Shown here piece after piece: positions 44,853 through 52,560 of a stretch of DNA of 64,000 nt. A model generated the notes under the pieces. The model did not search any database. It was not told the origin of the DNA and worked only from the letters and a program-made list of their open reading frames with translations. Positions within the stretch are counted from its first letter, which is position 1. Each line of letters begins with the position of its first letter. Source of the stretch: DAISKN01 sp963716925 (GTDB taxonomy: Bacteria; Acidobacteriota; Vicinamibacteria; Marinacidobacterales; SMYC01); contig CAVQUX010000014.1 in NCBI GenBank assembly GCA_963716925.1, positions 558,001 to 622,000 on the forward strand, given 5' to 3'. The position numbers were made by a program, and so were the translations under genes.

Positions 44853-45802
44853 AAGTCCGCCTGCTCTGCGCGCTCGCTCTCGGCTTCTCCGGTTGCGGGG
44901 GCTCGTCGGGGCCTTCGGATGGTCTGACGCTCCTGGCGCCGGCCGCGCCGGGCGGCGGGTGGGACCAGACCGCGCGCGTGATGCAGCAGGTGCTTCGCGT
45001 CACCGGCCTCGCTCCGGCGGCGCAGGTGGTCAACGTCCCCGGAGCCGGGGGCATCGTCGGCCTCGCCCAGGTCGTGAGCTCCCACGAAGGCGATCCCAAC
45101 CTCCTGATGCTCACGGGTCTCATCATGATGGGGGCGGTTAAGACCAATCATTCGCCGGTGACTCTGGACGAGGTGACTCCCATCGCGAGGCTGATCGGAG
45201 AATACGAGGTGCTGGTGGTTCCCGCGGATTCCCCCCACCGGACGCTCGCGGACTTCGTGGCCGCGTGGGAGAAAGAGCCGGGCGCGCTCGCCCTCGGCGG
45301 GGGCTCGGCCGGGGGGACCGACCACATGCTCGCGGGACTGGTCGCGAAGGCGGTCGGGATCGAGCCCACACGGATCAATTACGTGCCGCACTCCGGAGGA
45401 GGCGAGTCGCTCGCGTCGATCCTGGGAGGCCACGTGGCGGCCGGTATCAACGGCTACGCGGAGCTCGTCCCCTTCATCGAAGCCGGACGCCTGCGGCCCC
45501 TCGCGATCTCGAGCGACGAACGGGTAGCGGGAGTGGACGTTCCCACGTTCCGGGAGCAGGGAGTCGAGGTCTCGCTCGCCAACTGGCGCGGAGTCGCGGC
45601 GCCGCCGGGAATCTCCGGAGAGGAGCGGGCGAAGCTCGAAGCGCTGCTGGATCGAATGCAGGCCTCCGAGCCGTGGAAGGAGGCCCTCGCGCGGAACAAC
45701 TGGGTCGATATGTATCTGACCGGCGCGGAATATGAAGAATTCCTGAAACAGGAGGACGCGCGCGTCGTCGAGGTCCTCCGATCCGTGGGCCTCCTGGACT
45801 GA
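44849..45802 (+). CDS. tctC: tripartite tricarboxylate transporter substrate-binding lipoprotein
   Basis: A 317-residue periplasmic binding protein with a lipobox GFSGCGG (residues 13-19). The Bug/TctC fold is marked by AAPGGGWDQTAR and NVPGAGGIVGL, GGSAGGTDHMLAG and NYVPHSGGGE. TctC proteins capture citrate-like tricarboxylates for the TctAB transporter. GAAGGAGGAGAG is ideally placed before the ATG at 44849, which also overlaps the tcuB stop. Given its location it probably binds tricarballylate or cis-aconitate (inference). Confidence 0.93.
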   Translation: MKVRLLCALALGFSGCGGSSGPSDGLTLLAPAAPGGGWDQTARVMQQVLRVTGLAPAAQVVNVPGAGGIVGLAQVVSSHEGDPNLLMLTGLIMMGAVKTNHSPVTLDEVTPIARLIGEYEVLVVPADSPHRTLADFVAAWEKEPGALALGGGSAGGTDHMLAGLVAKAVGIEPTRINYVPHSGGGESLASILGGHVAAGINGYAELVPFIEAGRLRPLAISSDERVAGVDVPTFREQGVEVSLANWRGVAAPPGISGEERAKLEALLDRMQASEPWKEALARNNWVDMYLTGAEYEEFLKQEDARVVEVLRSVGLLD

Positions 45803-45872
45803 GCGAGGTCTTCCCCTGGACTCCGATTCTTCTAGCCGAGAGAGGTCGGGGCGCGACCGCGTCGAGGTCGGA

Positions 45873-46331
45873 GTGGCCCTTTCCGCGCTCGCTCTCGGGC
45901 TCTTCGTTCTCGTCGGAAGCTTTTCGATCGACCTCGGGGCCGGCTACGACCGCATCGGTCCGCGCTTCTTTCCCTACCTGGTGGCCGCCGGGTCATTTTT
46001 CTCCGGGGCTTTGCTTCTGAAAGAAGCGTCGAGGCCCGCCAGCCGTTCGAGGCCTTCGAGGCCCTGGACAGGGGACATCGCTTCCCGCGCGGGCGGGTCC
46101 GTCGCCTTCACCCTGGGCCTCGCTCTCGCGGCGAGCGTTCTGCTTCTGGAGCGAGCAGGGTTCGTCCTTACCGCCGCCCTCCTTTTCTGGCTCGTCGCTC
46201 GCGCTTTCGCGAGCCAACGCCCCCTGCGGGACGCGGCCGTCGGTCTCGCTCTTTCCGCCGCCTCTTATCTCGCGTTCACGCGAGGCCTCGGCCTCAGTCT
46301 CCCTCGCGGTCTTCTCGGCGGTCTCCTCTGA
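45873..46331 (+). CDS. tctB: tripartite tricarboxylate transporter TctB subunit
   Basis: A 152-residue membrane protein with four helices (ALSALALGLFVLVGSFS, then PRFFPYLVAAGSFFSGALLL and two more), matching the small TctB subunit. The GTG at 45873 has GAGG five bases upstream; the short gap of 70 bases after tctC contains nothing else. TctB spans the membrane with TctA and is needed for transport. The coding frame could begin slightly upstream, as there is no ATG. Confidence 0.82.
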   Translation: MALSALALGLFVLVGSFSIDLGAGYDRIGPRFFPYLVAAGSFFSGALLLKEASRPASRSRPSRPWTGDIASRAGGSVAFTLGLALAASVLLLERAGFVLTAALLFWLVARAFASQRPLRDAAVGLALSAASYLAFTRGLGLSLPRGLLGGLL

Positions 46332-47825
46332 ATGGACGCCCTCCGGCTCCTCGCCGACGGCTTCGGAGTCGCGCTCGAGCCTGCGAATCTTCTCTGGGTC
46401 TTCGTGGGGGCCCTCCTGGGAACGGCCGTCGGAATCCTTCCGGGCATCGGCCCCGCTCTCACCGTGGCGCTCCTACTGCCCGTCACCTACGGCCTCGAGC
46501 CGGTCTCCGCGTTCATCCTCTTCGCGGGCATCTACTACGGAGCGATGTACGGCGGGTCGACGACGTCGATCCTGATGAACACCCCCGGCGAGAGCGGCAG
46601 CATCGTCACCGCGCTCGAAGGAAACCGGATGGCCCGCGCCGGACGCGCTTCGGCGGCGCTCGCGACGGCCGCCCTCGGCTCGTTCGTCGCCGGGACGCTC
46701 GGCACCGTGGCTCTGACCTTCACCGCCCCGGCGCTCGCGAACCTGGCCCTGACCTTCGGGCCCGCGGAGTACTTCGCCCTCATCGTTCTCGGCTTCACCA
46801 CGATCTCGTCGGTACTCGGCGGAACACTGGCTCGCGGGCTCCTGAGCCTGTTCTTCGGACTGGCGCTGGGACTCGTGGGCATCGATCTGCAGACGGGGCA
46901 GGCGCGCTACACGCTGGGATTGCCGCAGCTCCTCGATGGAATCGACGTCGTCGTCGTGGCCGTCGGCTTGTTCGCCGTCGGGGAGACTCTCTTCCAGGCG
47001 TCGAGAGGGCGCGATCGAGAGACGGTGACGCCGGTCCGAGGCCTTACCTGGATGTCGCGCGAGGACCTGGCGCGCTCCTGGAAACCCTGGCTCCGCGGGA
47101 CTCTCCTCGGGTTTCCCATCGGTGCGCTTCCCGCGGGCGGCGCGGAGATCCCGACGTTTCTCTCCTACGCCCTCGAGCGGCGGCTCTCTTCCAGACCGGA
47201 GGAGTTCGGTCGAGGCGCCATCGAAGGGGTCGCCGGCCCGGAGGCCGCGAACAACGCGGCGGTCGCGGGAGTGCTCGTTCCTCTCCTCACCCTGGGGCTT
47301 CCGACCTCTTCGACCGCGGCCATGCTGCTGGCGGCATTCCAGCAGTTCGAGCTTCAGCCGGGTCCTCTGATCTTCACGACGAACCCGGCGCTGGTGTGGG
47401 GACTGATCGCGAGCCTCTACCTCGGAAACGCGATGCTCCTGCTGCTCAACCTTCCCCTCGCGCCGCTGTGGGCGCAGCTTCTCCGCATCCCCGCGCCGAG
47501 CCTGTACGGCGGAATTCTCGTCTTCGCGACGCTCGGGACCTATAGTCTGAACCATTCCGTCTTCGACGTCGGTCTCATGTACGTCATCGGGATCGTCGGC
47601 TTCGTCATGCGGCGGGTCGACATCCCCGTGGCTCCCGCGATCCTCGGCATGATCCTCGGCCCGATGGCGGAGCAGCAGTTTCGAAGGGCGCTCGCGATCT
47701 CACAGGGCGATCCCTCCGTCTTTCTGACCAGGCCCATCTCCGCCGTCCTTCTCGTACTGGCCTTCGCCGCGACGCTCGCCCCGCCGCTATGGCGGCTCTA
47801 CCGGCGCCTGTCTTCGACGACGTAG
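46332..47825 (+). CDS. tctA: tripartite tricarboxylate transporter TctA subunit
   Basis: A 497-residue permease with about twelve membrane helices. The family hallmarks GTAVGILPGIGPALTVALLLP (about 28-48), YYGAMYGGSTTSILMNTPGE (about 74) and the repeated LPAGGAEIPTFLSYALE (about 265) are present. TctA is the large translocating subunit. It begins directly after the tctB stop. This completes the operon tcuA-tcuB-tctC-tctB-tctA. Confidence 0.94.
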   Translation: MDALRLLADGFGVALEPANLLWVFVGALLGTAVGILPGIGPALTVALLLPVTYGLEPVSAFILFAGIYYGAMYGGSTTSILMNTPGESGSIVTALEGNRMARAGRASAALATAALGSFVAGTLGTVALTFTAPALANLALTFGPAEYFALIVLGFTTISSVLGGTLARGLLSLFFGLALGLVGIDLQTGQARYTLGLPQLLDGIDVVVVAVGLFAVGETLFQASRGRDRETVTPVRGLTWMSREDLARSWKPWLRGTLLGFPIGALPAGGAEIPTFLSYALERRLSSRPEEFGRGAIEGVAGPEAANNAAVAGVLVPLLTLGLPTSSTAAMLLAAFQQFELQPGPLIFTTNPALVWGLIASLYLGNAMLLLLNLPLAPLWAQLLRIPAPSLYGGILVFATLGTYSLNHSVFDVGLMYVIGIVGFVMRRVDIPVAPAILGMILGPMAEQQFRRALAISQGDPSVFLTRPISAVLLVLAFAATLAPPLWRLYRRLSSTT

Positions 47826-48004
47826 CCTTCGCGGACGTCCCATTCGGCAAGCTCGCGCGCCCACGGATCGTCACCCGCGGAGTGGATGCGGACACGGGCG
47901 CGGCGTCCACTCGCATCGAAAAGCGATGTATGATCCGTCCCGTCCTCCACGGACCTTGGACTGGCTGGAACGTGTCCGATGGCGGGCACCGGGGGTTGCG
48001 AGCG

Positions 48005-49960
48005 ATGTCCTCGAGAGCGGGGCTTCTCGTCCTATGGTTCGGCCTCTTGGCGGTCCCTGCCTCCGCGGCGCGCCCGCTCGGGTTCGAGGCCGTCTCGACC
48101 CAGGGATTCGGCGACCGCCACAATACGAAGGCCTGGTCCATGGCCTGGTGGCGAGGCCGGCTCTACGTGGGGACGGCGCGGGAGCACCTGTGTCTGGCCC
48201 GGGCGGCCATGTCGATCTCGAGCCCGTTTCTGCTGTATCCACCCCGGGACAGGAGTCTGGACTGCACCGAGGACATGCGCGACCTGCCTCTCCAGGCCGA
48301 GATCTGGCGCTATGACCCCGGGAGCGGCTCCTGGGACCGTGTCTTCCAGTCGCCCCTGATCGTCAATCCCGCCGCGCCGGGCAAGTGGACGGCGCGCGAC
48401 GCGGGCTTTCGCAATCTCGTCGCGTTCCAGGAGGCGGACGGGACGGAGGCGCTCTATGCGCTCGGCATGACGTCGGAGGCCATCAACCACGGAATGCCTC
48501 CGCCGCGCATCTTGAGAACGACGGACGGCGAGCAGTGGAAGGCCGTGCCCCAGGACGGCTCCACGAGGCTGGGGCAGCTCGGCCGGGGCGAGGCGAACTT
48601 CCGCGCCGCCGCCTCCTACGACGGCAGGCTCTACGTCGTGAACGGAGATCTCCTCGGAGTCGGAAGGCTCCTCGAGAGCGAGGACCCGGCGAGCGGGGGG
48701 GACGCCTTTCGCGTGGTGAGTCCTCCCGGCATGTCGATCTTCGAGATCGCTCCTTTCGACGGCGAGCTCTTCGTCGGCACCGCCGCAGCGAAAGGCTACG
48801 GCGTTCTCCGAGCCCGTGCGAACGACTCCGGCGACTACGCCTTTACTCCCGTCGTCGAGACCGGGGCCTACGCCCGCGAGCGACGCGCCAGGGCGGCGAC
48901 GAGCCTGTACGTTTACGGCGATCGGCTCTACGTCGGCACCGACAGTCCCGGCGAGCTCGTCCGCGTCAATCCCGACCGGTCCTGGGACCTCGTCGTGGGC
49001 CTTCCGCGGTCGACGCCGGAGGGCTGGAAGGAGCCTCTGAGCGGACTCGGCGACGGGTTCGACTACTCCTGGGCGAATCACCTGCACCGCATGGTCGAGC
49101 ACGAGGGCTCGCTCTACGTCGCGGTGAACGACGCCGCCGGCTTCACGCTCGGAGGAGGGACGGAGACGGCGAGCCGCGGCGGCGCGCTTCGGAGCCTCGC
49201 GGGCTTCGATCTCTTCTCGAGCGCCGATGGGGTCGAGTTCTCTCTCGTGACGATGACCGGATTCGGCGACCCGCGCGAGAACGTGATCCGGGTGTTCGCC
49301 TCGACCCCCGACGGTCTGTTCGCGGGCACCGCGAATCCCTGGTACGGGCTCCGCGTCTACCGGGGCCGGGACCTGCCCGACTCGGCTCTGGAGCCGCCGC
49401 GGCACCTGAGCGTCGAGACGACGCGGGAGGGGCAGGCGCTCACCTGGGAAGGGGTCGCGGGGGCGGTGGTGTATCGCGTCTTCCGGAGAAACGTGAGCGA
49501 GGGTCCAGAGGTCGAGCAGGCTGGCTCCACGACGGAACCGTTCTTCGTCGACCTGCCGCCCCGCCGGGGCACCTACCACTACTTCGTCCGCGGCGAAGAC
49601 GGTCTCGGCGAAACGTCGCCGCCGTCGAACCTCGCCCGCGCTCCTTCGCTCCAGCGGCGGGTGTCACTCGCCCGCCTCGAGTCCGAGCTCGAGTCCTGGT
49701 CGGGAGGTCGAAGACTCCCGGGGATTTCTCCCGCGCTGGCGGCGGCCGGAAGGCACCTGCGCGCGAGGGAGCTCGCCTCGGCCCGCGCTTCACTCGAACG
49801 CGCGAGACGGCGTCTCGGCTCGAGCGCCGAGCTTCCGCGGTGGCGCATCCCCGACGCCGACACGCTATTCGCCCGCCTTCTCGGGCGACTCCGTCTCGCC
49901 GAGGCGGGCGTCCTTTCGGCCGCAGAGCTCGAAACGACGCGAGACGATCGCGAGAAGTGA
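48005..49960 (+). CDS. secreted beta-propeller-like protein with FnIII domain
   Basis: A 651-residue exported protein: signal peptide LLVLWFGLLAVPASAAR (residues 6-22), then about seven repeated blocks of GRLYVGT/GELFVGT character forming a beta-propeller (40-440). A fibronectin-type-III-like domain follows (about 465-560, ALTWEGVAGAVVYRVFRRN), then a helical C-terminus. I start at the ATG at 48005, after which the signal peptide begins; the longer frame from 47789 overlaps tctA. Function unknown; a binding or display role in the cell envelope is plausible. No enzymatic motif is visible. Confidence 0.75.
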   Translation: MSSRAGLLVLWFGLLAVPASAARPLGFEAVSTQGFGDRHNTKAWSMAWWRGRLYVGTAREHLCLARAAMSISSPFLLYPPRDRSLDCTEDMRDLPLQAEIWRYDPGSGSWDRVFQSPLIVNPAAPGKWTARDAGFRNLVAFQEADGTEALYALGMTSEAINHGMPPPRILRTTDGEQWKAVPQDGSTRLGQLGRGEANFRAAASYDGRLYVVNGDLLGVGRLLESEDPASGGDAFRVVSPPGMSIFEIAPFDGELFVGTAAAKGYGVLRARANDSGDYAFTPVVETGAYARERRARAATSLYVYGDRLYVGTDSPGELVRVNPDRSWDLVVGLPRSTPEGWKEPLSGLGDGFDYSWANHLHRMVEHEGSLYVAVNDAAGFTLGGGTETASRGGALRSLAGFDLFSSADGVEFSLVTMTGFGDPRENVIRVFASTPDGLFAGTANPWYGLRVYRGRDLPDSALEPPRHLSVETTREGQALTWEGVAGAVVYRVFRRNVSEGPEVEQAGSTTEPFFVDLPPRRGTYHYFVRGEDGLGETSPPSNLARAPSLQRRVSLARLESELESWSGGRRLPGISPALAAAGRHLRARELASARASLERARRRLGSSAELPRWRIPDADTLFARLLGRLRLAEAGVLSAAELETTRDDREK

Positions 49961-50044
49961 GCTACGTCGGGCCCCAAAGGCGCCGGTGCCCAACCGCGTC
50001 GGTGGACCGCGGGATCGTCCGGGAGAATACGGATGATTTTCAGT

Positions 50045-50075
50045 ACCGGCGGGAGTAGCCTTAGTCTCCGCCGGT
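50045..50075. promoter_or_regulatory. strong hairpin upstream of a secreted protein gene
   Basis: ACCGGCGGGAG (50045-50055) and CTCCGCCGGT (50066-50075) form a stem with one bulged G and a 10-base loop. It has no T-run, so it is not a classic terminator. It sits about 45 bases before the start at 50121 and 85 bases after the previous stop, and could be a regulatory RNA structure or an operator. Confidence 0.4.
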
Positions 50076-50120
50076 TCGCCCTCGAAACGAACGGAAGGCG
50101 GGATACTTTGGGGGGTGTAT

Positions 50121-51194
50121 ATGTCTCAAAACAGACGGCTCTACATGCTCGGGATCCTCATGGCCGGTGCGATGGTCGCTGTGAGAGCGGACGCGCAGGT
50201 GATCGGCTCGTACAGCAATTTCGACTGCTTCAACGATACCGGAGAGACCGCCGAAGGCTTCGAGATCGATATTGAAGACGTTTGGCCCTCGGACATCACC
50301 AGGATCTTTCCGGATAACTTCAGCCCCGGGCAGCCTTACATAAGGTACGGCACCCCCGACAAGAATGATCTGCAGCTGGTGACCTTTCCGAATGGCCATA
50401 CCGGTGTCCGGATCCTGTATGCGGCAAGCTACGTCGGCGGGCAGTGGGTCGCCCAATGGGGCTCGAGCGCGATGCCAGGGACGACGACTCCCCTCGGAAA
50501 CGGCACGCCCTACGTGAGGAATCCGACGTACACCACGGGGGACTCCTGCTGGACCCTGGGAGCGAGAACCGACTACCCGTCGAGCGGGTGCGACCATTTC
50601 GGGTTCAGCCTCGGGCCCAACGTCGTGCCGGGAAAAATTACGTACCATTGGCTGATTCCCGACGCCAACCAACCGGGGCAGCTCGTTCCGTTCGGGAGCG
50701 AACCGTCGCTGCCTCCTTCGCCTATCCTGTACCAGAACCCTCCCGCTCCAGGCCAGCCGCCGCAGGTCCACGCGGAGGCGCACGCGCCGGAGCCGCCCGA
50801 GAACGAACCGATGTGGGGTGACGCCGTTTGGGTGCGGACGTTCACTTCCTTCAGCGAGGTTCCCGCGGAGCTGGACAAGCTGCAGAAGAACCTCGTTCCC
50901 ATGAGGAGCCGAAGGAAACAGAAAGTCAGAATCACCTGGAGCCTGCTCCAGCAGGCGCCGGCAGGCGAGGCGGGGGAAGCAGCCGAAGTCGAGGATGAAG
51001 ACATTCCTCCCGGCAACGTGGAGGTGACCAAGCGCTACGAGTACTTCGCCTACAACGGAGCTTACGACCCGGAGAACCACGAGGCGATGTGCGGCGGCGA
51101 CGACAGCTGCGACCGTCCCGTCTTCGGCCTGAACGGAAAGTGGGAGAGGGGAAAGTATCTGGGCGCCCACATGAACGCTTTCAACGTCGAGTGA
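50121..51194 (+). CDS. secreted protein of unknown function
   Basis: A 357-residue exported protein. The signal peptide MLGILMAGAMVAVRADAQ lies at residues 9-26. The mature part contains GSYSNFDCFNDTGETAEGFE, a region with paired Cys (GDSCWTLGARTDYPSSGCDH), a Pro-rich linker and a Lys/Arg helix, and ends near MCGGDDSCDRP. I do not recognise a family. GGGGGG directly precedes the ATG at 50121; a GTG at 50115 is a weaker start. It converges on the TPP-enzyme pair. Confidence 0.75.
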   Translation: MSQNRRLYMLGILMAGAMVAVRADAQVIGSYSNFDCFNDTGETAEGFEIDIEDVWPSDITRIFPDNFSPGQPYIRYGTPDKNDLQLVTFPNGHTGVRILYAASYVGGQWVAQWGSSAMPGTTTPLGNGTPYVRNPTYTTGDSCWTLGARTDYPSSGCDHFGFSLGPNVVPGKITYHWLIPDANQPGQLVPFGSEPSLPPSPILYQNPPAPGQPPQVHAEAHAPEPPENEPMWGDAVWVRTFTSFSEVPAELDKLQKNLVPMRSRRKQKVRITWSLLQQAPAGEAGEAAEVEDEDIPPGNVEVTKRYEYFAYNGAYDPENHEAMCGGDDSCDRPVFGLNGKWERGKYLGAHMNAFNVE

Positions 51195-51215
51195 GCCGGG
51201 CTCGGTCGTCGGAGT

Positions 51216-51821
51216 CTAGACCGATCGTGACGGCTCCGCGGGCCCCCCTCGCGCTTCGACCGCTTCCCGGAACCGATGGTGGAGGAAGCCTCCGCTCCGG
51301 GGAGGGAGAACCATCGGCACTCTCGCGCTCGAGACCTTGATCGCGGCGAAGAGCGGTCCCGCTCCCTCGTGAATCCTCGCGCGCAAACGGGAAAGCTCGC
51401 TTCTCTCCCGCACCGTCCAGGCCTCGCCGAATCCCGCTGCCCTCGCCATGCCCGCGAGGTCCACTCCGCGGGCGGTGTGGGTTTCCTGTCCTCCGGTTTC
51501 GCCATAAACCTCGTTGTCGAGAACGACGAGGGAAAGGTTCGTCGGACGCTGGACCGCTATCGTGGCGAGGCTTCCGATGCCCATGAGCATCTCCCCGTCT
51601 GCGGTGACCACGAGAACCCGGCGGAGGGGCCGGGCAATCGCGAGCCCCAGGCCGACCATCGGGGCGAGCCCCATCGCGCCCCAGAGGTAGAAGTTCCTCG
51701 GGTCGTCCCCGGCGGCGGCGCAGTCCCAGGCCGGCCCCCCGAGCCCGGCGACCACGAGAAGCTCTCCCCGATCGCGAAGGATCTCCGAGACCGCCTCTCT
51801 TCGCGCGAGAGCTTCAGCCAT
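51216..51821 (-). CDS. TPP-dependent decarboxylase, beta (C-terminal) subunit
   Basis: A 201-residue protein equivalent to the TPP-binding half of phosphonopyruvate/sulfopyruvate decarboxylase (ComE/XscB-like). The TPP motif starts at TADGEMLMGIGSLATIAVQR and ends LVVLDNEVYGETGGQ. The N-terminal half is in the next gene upstream, so the enzyme is split in two. The start overlaps the alpha gene by 8 bases. The physiological substrate (phosphonopyruvate, sulfopyruvate or another 2-oxo acid) cannot be read; neither phosphonate nor coenzyme M genes are nearby. Confidence 0.82.
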   Translation of the reverse strand: MAEALARREAVSEILRDRGELLVVAGLGGPAWDCAAAGDDPRNFYLWGAMGLAPMVGLGLAIARPLRRVLVVTADGEMLMGIGSLATIAVQRPTNLSLVVLDNEVYGETGGQETHTARGVDLAGMARAAGFGEAWTVRERSELSRLRARIHEGAGPLFAAIKVSSARVPMVLPPRSGGFLHHRFREAVEARGGPAEPSRSV

Positions 51822-52356
51822 GGGCGCCCTCCGCGGGTTCGAACGTCTTGCTCCCGAGCATCTCTTGAGAGAGGAGCACCGCCACGGCGCGATGGGCCTC
51901 GAAAGCCATCCTTGCGGCGGAAGCGACGGCGGGCGCAGCTCGATCCGGATCCGTTACCCGGAGCGGGCTCACGCCCATTTTCTCCAGAACCGTCTCCGCC
52001 GCCCGGGCCATGGGCACCTGCCAGGGGTTCGCCTCGCCCCACTCTCCCCGCATCGATACGACGGCCAGGAGAGGAAAGCGGCACTCTTCGATCATCGCGA
52101 GACCATTGACGCACTTTCCAACACCGCTCGACTGCATGAGGAGAAGGGAACGGTCGCCTCCGAGCCAGGCCCCGGCCACGACGCCGACGCCTTCTTCCTC
52201 GTTCGTCAATGCAACCGAGACCATGGTCTTCTCGGAACGGCACAGGTCGATGAGACCGGCGATCCCCGCGTCGGGAACGTAGGACACGACGCGGACACCC
52301 GCGTCCCGGAGGACGTCGAAGACCTGCCTGGGCCAGGCGGGAGGGGTGATTCTCAT
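51814..52356 (-). CDS. TPP-dependent decarboxylase, alpha (N-terminal) subunit
   Basis: A 180-residue protein corresponding to the pyrimidine-binding half of the same enzyme family (ComD-like). The conserved ALTNEEEGVGVVAGAWLGG supplies the catalytic Glu that activates TPP; SSGVGKCVNGLAM and PLLAVVSMRGEWGE follow. It overlaps the beta gene by 8 bases and is probably translated in equimolar amounts. Split alpha/beta organisation is typical of archaeal ComDE and some bacterial homologues. Confidence 0.82.
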   Translation of the reverse strand: MRITPPAWPRQVFDVLRDAGVRVVSYVPDAGIAGLIDLCRSEKTMVSVALTNEEEGVGVVAGAWLGGDRSLLLMQSSGVGKCVNGLAMIEECRFPLLAVVSMRGEWGEANPWQVPMARAAETVLEKMGVSPLRVTDPDRAAPAVASAARMAFEAHRAVAVLLSQEMLGSKTFEPAEGAHG

Positions 52357-52560
52357 GTCAGAGACTGGAGGATCGGCTCGATTCTACCATCTGTCGGAAA
52401 GGGTCATTTGCCAAAGAAGTACGGACGAAGTTCTTCTTCGCGCAGGTAGCGCAAGTCTTGGCGGTAGATCACGAGACGTCGAGTCGGGTTCCATCCCTCC
52501 GGCGCTGCACGTAAACCCGCGTCGACCTGTGATGCCGCCGCGCCGTGAAGAGGCTTCCGT

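Noticed and set aside
47789..48004. Long N-terminal extension of the propeller protein
   Set aside because: It overlaps tctA and lacks a signal peptide; the ATG at 48005 directly precedes a clear signal sequence.
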